DNA from: Gremmenia infestans
Lineage: Eukaryota > Ascomycota > Leotiomycetes > Helotiales > Hamatocanthoscyphaceae
DNA length: 64,000 bases
Direction: 5' to 3'
Assembly (NCBI GenBank): GCA_032629725.1
Contig: JAFEVB010000010.1
Coordinates: forward strand, 186,001-250,000
Shown here one piece after another: positions 56,801 to 64,000 of the stretch. The stretch's first letter is position 1. Each line of letters opens with the position of its first letter. The notes below the pieces were generated by a model. It searched no databases and had not been told where the DNA came from. It saw nothing but the letters and a program-made list of their open reading frames with translations. Both the position numbers and the translations under genes were made by a program.

Positions 56801-57491
56801 TCTCACCTTCTTCTTCAACAATACTAATAAAGTACCTTCCCGTATCCCGCAAAGCCTCCACCGTCTCCCCTAGTGTCTCTATAGTAGTGGCCCCTAAAAA
56901 TCCACTCGAAAACTCTGGGAAAACCAGCACATTTACCAGAATCAACACGCCCGCAGCCGTAAAAATCGGATATAGCAACTGCGTAACCCCTATCGTCGTG
57001 ACATGTGTAGCCGTACTCGTCAAACTCACAACAGACACAATGACTAGTAGCAGAACGAAGATGAAAAGTCGTGGTGTATGCGAGCGCAGGAAGCCGTGGA
57101 ACATCAAGGCAAAGACGAGAAAGACGCCGCGGATTGTGTAGGCGGCGGGTTTATCGGTAGGGTAGATGAGGGAGGAGAGGTAGAGCCCGAAGGTCGACCA
57201 GGCTACTCCTACAAGTGTGCCAGAGAGAGCCAGGACAAGGGCTTCGGCCATCATTCCGAATCGTCTTCCTGGGTGGCCAAACACGGTTGTAATGGGTGCC
57301 AGGTATGCAGCTTTCCCATAGACTTGAACGACGGCGGGAACCAGGGCTAATGTTACTGCGATTGTGGTTGCGAGAGTATTCTTGAGCATGCGCTGCCAGA
57401 GATGGTTTGTGAGGAGGTTCGTCCATATTGCTTCTGCTCGCTTTTCGGTCCAAAACTCTCCTTTCTTTATACATTTCCTGACTTTCTCCAT
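53847..57491 (-). CDS. Bre4-like multi-spanning membrane protein (ArAE_2_N / FUSC-like / DUF2421)
   Basis: 1214 aa, a single exon. The N-terminal six-helix block comes first (LATTIAVTLALVPAVVQVYG, MAEALVLALSGTLVGVAW, FIFVLLLVIVSVVSLT, IFTAAGVLILVNVLVFPEF). A long cytoplasmic region with Lys-rich coiled segments follows (KKKDKKRSKKKRKSKTK). The second helix block begins at about residue 690 (FFYALKLTIAVFLVTWPAFV, LVLITEVAIGTSVMTFMLRA, VVCVVLLVIGIIPSTYIQL, FLIGGVVALIVELVLFPV); VELVLFPVKAR is the FUSC-type signature. A DUF2421-type helical domain and a charged C-terminal tail follow. The family includes yeast Bre4, linked to brefeldin A sensitivity, and is described as putative ER or plasma-membrane transporters. 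The substrate is unknown. It is divergent from IST1 across 398 bp. Confidence 0.88.
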   Translation of the reverse strand: MEKVRKCIKKGEFWTEKRAEAIWTNLLTNHLWQRMLKNTLATTIAVTLALVPAVVQVYGKAAYLAPITTVFGHPGRRFGMMAEALVLALSGTLVGVAWSTFGLYLSSLIYPTDKPAAYTIRGVFLVFALMFHGFLRSHTPRLFIFVLLLVIVSVVSLTSTATHVTTIGVTQLLYPIFTAAGVLILVNVLVFPEFSSGFLGATTIETLGETVEALRDTGRYFISIVEEEGEKKDVESPIEEETAPKNDDEEPRAETKISFAAKIKNLFQKDKNSKSASNKEPKSVKLKSLTDSKAKLRAKLASCKAAQMECNFELTWAVLPPRDLKPISDTHMKKLVANTIALIGACESKYALMGDDDDKKEIENKAEHQLNGVAEEANFESGDESSRPVSRANSSHDDSTDEKTAKKKDKKRSKKKRKSKTKLEEDKDNLELIKPRKEIESGDIELLKYLVAQIAKPLADLQEKIDRSVDVVTSCLAYCYEVPKLPSGARAPKGIQLQEIDIRIDILIEALADFDKNSASALEGAAALQDLDHPQVDIMPRMETFLISSFLLNLRHAAFQTLQMLNQSRVLVEKRQARHGRRRIYLPRINWQKWLASGGEEDMFALPENGKKEARTGKTNTASEEDDDDSATSNESLLTKKDIESAPTKGSRLQMPKPAKKATKSEILSSKKLPLIDRLRHNLADGIEYLAESDDFFYALKLTIAVFLVTWPAFVYKWNTWYSLNRGLWAALQLVLITEVAIGTSVMTFMLRAVGTTIGCIWGYAAYQAGNGNRVVCVVLLVIGIIPSTYIQLGSKYIKAGMVSIISMCIVALATIDHTVPGSATENFLKRWIAFLIGGVVALIVELVLFPVKARDRLVESLASSISRIIEMEACLAYGIETAANVDVHAGGVMQRFERAKGKAEGALTAAETFLPFCAHEPRLKGSFKGLALAYAEILYVLHAIVDRMDNMHHLRHEYGSGVLEELNAQVFAYRRNVASSITLILFAVHEALTTKIPLPQFLPSARLAHLRMVNRVREVVVANDAPDTLRSEIEMAMIKRVVRQKFQSWNAASAGQIEVIEYLEELVDLTKLLVGANEFRSGLLTRPTYREYIERIERGNGLDELNSTADSTSLQQNDQADEDEERDVMPEPENEKRAPPKKRRGTFSKQTDSEMSEAQQFEKQKQANEEELPRSLQRVRSRRLSEAKLQKTRSLNEDAKGKRVDRGGNSTAI

Positions 57492-57889
57492 TATGAATAC
57501 GATGTATGTGTGTCGGTATTCCTGTTCATATCCCTAAACCTACGATTACTTGAAAAGAATAGGCGCGTCGTCGTCATTGTATCGAAGCCGTATATAACTT
57601 CGAAATAGAGGATTGACGTGTAATTATAGTCAGCGAAGAGGATTTGGGGGTAGTTTAAGAGCTGCCATCGGGTGTTTGACCATTATTCATGATGAAGGAT
57701 TTGTATAAGAGTTGAAAATTGTTATCGAGGTCTACTGAAGCTTGATATTGACTACGCAACTAGTCGCTGTCACCAGCCGTAGCTATCGGGTACGAGTACA
57801 GTATCACCCCGCCATCATCACATTCTCAAGCAGGTAACCCTCATACAACTGAACACTTGTGTGCTTGGGGAAGTCTACAGATTCACAAG
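57492..57889. promoter_or_regulatory. Divergent promoter region of the Bre4-like gene and IST1
   Basis: 398 bp between opposing start codons. No specific binding motif was recognised. Confidence 0.4.
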
Positions 57890-58860
57890 ATGGCGCCCTC
57901 TTCAACCATTATAGTAAGCTCCCACTTGCAGTCAATACAAATCCCCAAGGCATCAGAAAGTAACATCATTCCCTCTAGGCAAAGCTCAAAGTGCAGCTCA
58001 AGCTCTCTATTGCGCGCCTGCGCATGGTCCAACAAAAGGATGAAGCAGTATCCAAGCAACAGCGTCGCGCAATGGCCGGTCTCCTCGAGTCTGGAAAGAT
58101 CGAATCCGCCAAAATCCGCGTCGAGAACATAATCCGTTCCGACATAACGACCGAGCTCCACGAAATCCTCGAATTATACTGCGAACTCTTGCTCGCGCGA
58201 ACAGGACTCATGGAGGGGCCGACGTGCGATGCGGGATTGGAGGAGGCGGTTCAGAGTCTCATATATGCGGCGCCGAGGACGGATGTAAAGGAGTTGCAGT
58301 CGGTGAGGGCGCTGCTTTGTGATAAATATGGCAAGGAGTTTGCGCTGGAGGCAATAGAGAACAGTGACGAGAAAGTTAGTACAAAGGTGTTGAAGAAACT
58401 AGAAGTCACACCCCCTTCAACAGAGCTCGTAAATGGGTATCTAGAAGAAATTGCGCGGACGTATGGGGTGGATTGGCCGAAGAGGCCGGAGCCAGAATTT
58501 GTGGATGATGAGGTGGATGAGGATGATGAGAATCCGAGTGGGGGACAGGCACAGAAGGTGTTGGAGGAACCGATTGCGGCCGCGGCTGGCAATGGGGGGA
58601 GGGAGGCAAGTGAAAGAGAGGCGTTGAGTAAAGCGACGCCGCCGAGGAACCTTGGCCCAAGTAGTCCGTTGAGGGTCAATCCGCCGAGTCCGAGTACGGA
58701 TAACCTACATCCTAGGATCAAGGGGACATTACACTTGAAGCCGGCGAGTAAGATGAAGGAAACGGGTGCGAAACCAGGGATACAGAGTAAGGGGCCAGTT
58801 GGGGGGACAATACCGGATGTGGATGAGTTGGCGAAGCGGTTTGCCGCTTTGAAGAAGTAA
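57890..58860 (+). CDS. IST1: IST1, ESCRT-III-associated protein
   Basis: Model: join(57890-57913, 57979-58860), 301 aa. The 24-nt first exon encodes MAPSSTII, and the 65-nt intron has a GTAAGC donor. The Ist1 helical domain spans about 9-175: KLKVQLKLSIARLRMVQQKD, KIESAKIRVENIIRSD, ELYCELLLARTGLM, LRALLCDKYGKEF-like segment and VNGYLEEIARTYGVDW. A low-complexity acidic/Pro-rich linker follows. The extreme C-terminus PDVDELAKRFAALKK fits a MIM1 motif, (D/E)xxLxxRLxxLK, which binds MIT domains such as that of Vps4. IST1 regulates Vps4 and membrane scission in multivesicular-body sorting. The frame also agrees with family length. Confidence 0.93.
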
Positions 58861-58991
58861 AAGACATATTCGGAGTTAGGGAGTTGTGGGAAGGTTAGGG
58901 TTGAGAAAGCCATTGTAATGAATCATGCAGTGTTTCCACATCCTTATCCTTCTTCTCTACGATCCTTGTGTCCCACGCCCATTATACCAGC

Positions 58992-60462
58992 CTAGTAGCT
59001 CCTAGGCAGGCCGAGCACCTTCTCCGCGACATAATTCATGATCATCTCCCTCGATACCGGCGCAATACGAGGCACGAAGCACTCCCTCAGATATCTTTCC
59101 ACATGATATTCCTGCGCATATCCCATCCCACCCAAACTCAGAATACTCCTCTCACAAGCAGTAAAGGCAGCCTCAGCAGCCAGATACTTCGCACTATTAC
59201 AAGCGACCCCAACAGCAGTCTGCGTGATACTCTCGTCTGTCGTGGACTGATCGTACAATCTCGCAGCATGATACGTAGCCAATTTTGCAGCCTCGAGATG
59301 CATATAAGCCTCAGCCAGCGGATGTTGGATGCCTTGATTCATGCCAATAGGCCGTCCGAACACAATTCTCTCCTTCGCATACTTGGACGCTCTGTATAGA
59401 GCAGCATAGCCAAGTCCTAGTGCCTCTCCGGCGAGGAGACATCTCTCGGCATTCATACCGTGTAGAACGATCTTGAATCCCTGCCCCTCATTCCCGATTA
59501 GAGTATCAGCAGGTATAACATAATTGTCAAAGAAAACTTCATTAGCATCCACAGCCCTCCCTCCCATCTTCTTGATCTTCTTGAGCTCCAACCCCGGCTT
59601 GCTCTTATCAAAGTCAATAAAGAATAGCGACAGCCCCTCAGAAGGTTTCTTCACTTCTTCCAAAGGCGTAGTACGCGCCAAGAGCACCATTTTAGTAGCA
59701 ACTTGAGCGGAAGAAATCCAAATCTTCTGACCGGAAATCTTGTATTTGTCGCCGTCGCGGACGGCTTGAGTTCTGAGTTTCAGGGTTTCGAGACCGGTGT
59801 TGGGTTCTGTTACTCCGAAACAGGTGCGGTAGGTGCCATTTATCAGATTTGGGAGCATTTGTTGGCGCTGGGAGGGCGTGGCGAATTTGGCTACTGGTTG
59901 GGTTGCGTAGACGTCTTGAGAGAGGATTAGAGGTGGGACGTAAGGGCCCGAGAGGTGGTCACTCACTTGCATGTATTGATTGAGCTCCCGCCATACCAGC
60001 ACCAGACCTATTTTTGCTCAATTTCATCATATGGAACTCGAACCAGCATTACTGACTCTGAGATTGTATGCAACATCATGGTGGCCTCTGAAATTCCTAG
60101 TCCGGCACCGCCAAGTTCCTCTGGTAAAGCAATTCCAATCCAGCCATCTTTTGCTAGAGCTGTGTGTAATTCATGAGGATACTCTCCAGATTCATCATGC
60201 TGGGCCCAGTAATCCTGCACCTCGATCAATGAAATGCGCATCTGATTTACCGGTCACAACTCACATCCGGGAAGTTTGAACATATTTTGCCAATTGCTTC
60301 TCTCACTTGTAACTGGGTATCAGAGAAACCACTTGTTTCCATTAATGTATTTGTTCGCCGTAGAACTGATGCCGAGAATCCCCGGCATTGAATAGCTTGT
60401 ATAGTTGAGCAGCAAAGTTCGCCTACTTTTAGATATTTTGAAAAGGATCTTGCTCTGATCAT
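58992..60462 (-). CDS. Acyl-CoA dehydrogenase, mitochondrial
   Basis: Model: complement(58992-59914, 59967-60007, 60057-60214, 60265-60462), 439 aa. It oxidises an acyl-CoA to the trans-2-enoyl-CoA with FAD, passing electrons to ETF. The N-terminus (MIRARSFSKYLKVG.., RGFSASVLRR) is a likely mitochondrial presequence. The FAD/substrate domain contains ELGGAGLGISEA, FGVTEPNTG, ISGQKIWISSA and DNYVIPADTLIGNEGQGF. The C-terminal helical domain contains ERIVFGRPIGMNQGIQHPLAE and LGGMGYAQEYHVERYLRE. The 41-nt third exon encodes SGAGMAGAQSIHA and is required by the family alignment. Intron 2 uses a GTCAGT donor. Chain-length specificity cannot be read from sequence alone. It is head-to-head with INCENP (502-bp gap). 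Confidence 0.9.
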
Positions 60463-60964
60463 TTTGATGGATGACTTCGTCCAAAGGAGATGGAATCAGC
60501 ATAGATTTATATCAATACATAGACGAAGCCACAGCAAGAGAAAACGGAAATCGGGAAATACAAGAAAGCGAATAAATATTCATGAAGCCGTAATGTTCTT
60601 AAATTGCTTTGTTTTATTAGTGAAGTTCGGTTGTGAAGGAAATCGAGGGGTGATTATTGTTCCCGAGGAGCCCCGCGAGCCCGCTAAGGCTGCCTCCACA
60701 ATCTTAGCGCAACAACCACGTGACTATGAGCTTGGCACGGCGGGTTGAAGCTGCCAAAGACCAAAACAACGCGGTGAACCAAAGCCCACCACAAACGCCC
60801 TCGACAACCCTCGACAACCAACGACAACGCCCAATTCACGACTTTGCGAATACCCATCTAGCTTTAGCACTGCACGAAATGCTTTTATAATTGCGCATAC
60901 CACCCTTTTTGCCCTTCCTTGCCTGACATCATTGCTCGACGCGCATTGTTTTGATCCATAAATC
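60463..60964. promoter_or_regulatory. Divergent region between acyl-CoA dehydrogenase and INCENP genes
   Basis: 502 bp separating two opposed start codons. It contains a repeated CAACCCTCGACAACC-type stretch (60798-60828), but no site I can name. Confidence 0.4.
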
Positions 60965-63900
60965 ATGGCGACGATGCGGGCAAACCCGCGACTGCAGGTC
61001 GGATCAGCACCATGGATAGAAGAGGAACGGGCTTCTGCACTACAGATTGCAGAGGCTGAAGCCGAGGAGTTTACTTTCTCGGCGCGAAATGAAGTCGAAT
61101 GGCTGAATGAGCATATGGCGGAGATATTTAGTGAGAATAACGTGTATGTAAACAAGCTTCAGCACCATAGCTTTGCTAATAGGATGGTGACAGAAACGTC
61201 GCAGAGATATTCAAAACACCTGGAAAACTGAGAGGAAAGACACCGAGGACTGCGCGAAAGATTAATCCTCTTGAGTCGCGTCTAGTATGTCGAAATATTG
61301 GAATCTTGAGGTCCATCTATTCTAACAGCTTATAGCCATTGTCTGACGTCTTCTCAAACACACCGCGAGGAGCACCTAGCCCTTTCAAACAAACAAATTA
61401 CCAATCCCCAAGACCGACATTTCGGGTCGCCGAAGACGAGCCAGCACAGAAAACATCATTCATAATACCAGAGGCTGCGGGTCCGGTGAGTCCAATACAA
61501 CGGAAGCCAGTCCCAACAAATTATTTCGACTCTGGATACTTTGGCAGTCAGGCAATCACTGCAACTCAACCACACGAAGCAGCCGAAATCCAAAGTCCGC
61601 AGGTAAACTCCCCTATAAGGGAGGATGTAGCTCAGGTGGAAGCAACGGAGCAGGATGCTGTACTAAATCGGGAATCTGGCGATTCATTCGAGTCCGCAAA
61701 AGAGCAGCAAGCCCGAAGTCTGCCAGAAGAGATAGAAGTGGACCTCGATGTTGCCCAAGCAAGCAACGAATTGGGAAGTACGCGCCCAGTGCTAGAATCA
61801 CCCCTCCAAACCCGAACCCAGCAACCATCCTCACCACAAAAACGATCACCACAACGGTCACCAGAGCGACCCGCAGCAGTTTTGCAGTCCCCACCAAAGG
61901 TTCCACCACAGGCTGAAGAACCAACACCTGTTGTCGAAGATGATGCCATGGAAGATGTTCAATCGCCCACGTCTGATGGCTCTAGCCCTATCAGACCTGT
62001 CATTGTTCGCAAGAGCAGTCTGAATTTTGCTTCATTGCCGGCGAGAGAGCCAATCACTACGAAGAAGAGTATCGGTAGCCGCGTATCACGGACAAGTCAA
62101 TTGGATCATACAAGAACCAGTTATTACGGCCGAGCCACTGGTGGTAAAAGTCTCGGAAACACTAAACACGAGGAATTGGATGGAGATGAGGATGAAATGG
62201 ACGTTGACATGGATGACACTGAACTCCCCAGAGACGACTCGGAGTCAAAAATGACCCAACTTCACAACAAAACATCGACCCAACGTCTTCAAGACCAAAT
62301 CAGCAAGCTTGGTCAGTCCCAAAGCCATGCTCGCCCAGCATCAAAATCAATTGCAGGCAATGGGATGGTTGCATCGCAAGCTAGTCAAGTACCACAACCC
62401 GCTTCTTCCCAAGATACGCGGCAAAAATCACCTCTGCGCAAGGAGCGCCCACCACCTGGCGCATTTCCAGAAGACGAGGAAGACAGTTGGATTGGTCCTC
62501 CAACCGTTGCGCCGCGCGAGCCAGCAATTTTCAGCCCAAGACCCCAACTACCAAAAAGCCATTCAGCGGATGTCATGGAAGGGATCCACGGGAATGATAG
62601 TATTGGTGGTTCAGAATTCAATATTCCAAAACGAGGCGATGCTTCACCTCACCGTTCGCCTCAACGATCCCCTCTCCGTGAACCTGCAATCCCTGAGAGG
62701 ACTACTAGCACTTTGGGTCATATCAAGTCAGCGTCAACTTCGATTCTTCGATCACCCAAGAAGGCAGGTGATTCTCCCGGCAACAAGGGTATTTCAGTAT
62801 CGAATCCAGAGCCTTCTATTCAAACAATTAACGAAAACGAGTCAACGACACCTCCAAAATCACCATCCAGAAGTTACCGCGGCAGCCCATTGAAAGCTGC
62901 CAAGGACAAGTTCTCATCTATTTTGAAGACTTCACGAGGACTGTTCGCTAGTAGCGCGGCCGTCAGCGCTGAAGCGAAATCTACATTTTCCCCGGGAGGA
63001 CCTTCAAATCGCCCTGGCATTCATCCGACACCATCCTTTGAGGATGTTCTGTCACAGTCTGGAAGCAGTGCAGTATTGTATCCAACACTAAGCAATTCAA
63101 CCAATAGCGAGCAAAAATCTCAAAGATCTCCTAAAAGCCTCTTTAAAAGTAATACTCGAAAGACTCGTGCATCAACCGAGAAAGAAGAGCGAAAAAAGGA
63201 GGAGCAGGCCCGAGAAGCTCGAGAGGCCAAAGAAGCCAAAGAAGCACAGAAGATGGCGGATCAGTTAGAGCAGGCTCGTATGAAGGTCAAGGAAGAAGCG
63301 CGAGTGTACCATCTCGAGCAAGAACGAGTTGTGGCTATGCAAAAAGAGGTCCAGGCTCGAAAGGACAAGGAGCAGCAGTCTAAAAAGACCCAGGTAGACG
63401 TACCCAGAGCTACTAGGTCTAGCCCGCGTAAGACAAAGGCACAGCTTGAGGCTGAGGGTATTGCTGCTGCGGCTGCTAGCACCGAAGATGTCTCGGGCCG
63501 AGATGTTGAGATGAACGATGCGTCCGCCATGCCACCCCCTGCTGCAGTTCCTCGACCCAAGTCACAGATTGGACGGCCTGGGCCAAAGAGGCCTCTCAAG
63601 CCGTCCAAAGAGCAGCTCAGCAAGGCTAAACCACCAACTGTTATTCGTGTCGACACTGGGTCCCAGCGTGGTCATCAATATCACCCATCAACCTCAACCC
63701 TTTCAGCAACTTTACAAGATTCATTATCAGCTCCTGGTCCATCTCAGAACACGTTGAAGAAGAAGGCCAGCAACAGTTCTATACAAAGCAAGGCATCCAC
63801 GAATAGCTTCAAGTCAGCTGCAAACAAGGCATTAGAGGCAGCAGCAAGGAAGAAAGAACAGGTATGTAGATTTCTAGTCCCGGTAAACAACATGACAGCT

Positions 63901-64000
63901 AATACAACTAGGATGAACTTGCTGCACAACGGAAACGAGAGGCGAAGCAAGAAGTCGAGAGACAACGTGCTGCCAACAAAGAGGAAGAGCGCCGAAAGGA
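60965..64000 (+). CDS. SLI15: Inner centromere protein INCENP/Sli15, 3' part outside the window
   Basis: Model: join(60965-61143, 61194-61284, 61336-63861, 63912-64000 and beyond), at least 961 aa here. Donors are GTATGT in all three introns. The N-terminus (WIEEERASALQIAEAEAEEF.., VEWLNEHMAEIFSEN, then NVAEIFKTPGKLRGKTPRTA) is the fungal INCENP N-terminal helix region that binds Survivin and Borealin-type partners. A long Ser/Pro-rich disordered middle carries many SP and SPxR/K sites (PQKRSPQRSP, SPHRSPQRSPLR), typical Cdk targets. Then comes a charged single alpha-helix (EKEERKKEEQAREAREAKEA), and a second one begins at the edge (DELAAQRKREAKQEVERQRA). The Aurora-activating IN-box should lie beyond 64000. 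It is the scaffold of the chromosomal passenger complex at centromeres and spindle midzone. Confidence 0.85.

Noticed and set aside
58251..58913. 220-codon open frame opposite IST1
   Set aside because: Antisense shadow of a confidently identified gene.

Overview
This is a window of nuclear DNA from a filamentous ascomycete (Pezizomycotina). The evidence is short 48-120 nt GT-AG introns with CTAAY/CTGAY-type branch sites, a dispersed 5S rRNA gene, fungal families (DUF7580, DUF3176, PigL_N-type N-termini, A1-protease-like membrane proteins, ArAE_2_N/DUF2421 transporters) and heavy C-to-T/G-to-A (RIP-type) decay of every repeat. A leotiomycete is my best guess from the overall gene style; the sequence does not prove it.

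Layout. 0-6.6 kb: a catalytically dead A1-protease-like membrane protein (-), a 733 bp foldback element, a Ser/Thr-rich cell-wall-type protein (+), and an AT-rich stretch with a truncated 5S relic. 6.6-12.4 kb: a DUF7580 protein (-) head-to-head with a zinc-finger protein whose reading frame runs without a stop into an NmrA-like Rossmann domain (+). 12.4-15.2 kb: gene-poor DNA with small foldbacks, duplicated short repeats and a small RIP-killed gene. 15.2-17.4 kb: cytosolic glutaminyl-tRNA synthetase (-), apparently with an 8-nt micro-exon. 18.85 kb: 5S rRNA. 19.6-20.8 kb: secreted GDSL esterase (+). 21.1-23.4 kb: a DUF3176-type membrane protein (-) with several frame breaks.

23.93-39.50 kb is a nested transposon block. 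A ~2.6 kb Fot1/pogo-like DNA transposon (41-bp TIRs, TA target) is split by two complete Ty3/Gypsy chromoviruses in opposite orientations: element 1 (-, 466-bp LTRs, TTATA target duplication) and element 2 (+, 522-bp LTRs). All are degraded by transitions and stop codons.

39.5-64 kb is mostly housekeeping: an SS18/Snf11-like SWI/SNF subunit, a reticulon, a PigL_N-type STAND/ankyrin-like protein, a broken NmrA-like gene, a secreted chitin-binding/LPMO-like protein, a large Bre4-like 12-TM protein, the ESCRT-III factor IST1, a mitochondrial acyl-CoA dehydrogenase, and INCENP/Sli15, which runs off the right edge.

The genes do not form one pathway. The themes are core genes separated by RIP-mutated transposon islands, and two possible self/non-self-type loci (DUF7580 plus zinc finger; PigL_N protein). 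No CRISPR array, tRNA or secondary-metabolite backbone gene was seen. Exon boundaries were derived by hand from splice signals, frame and family resemblance, and are predictions.
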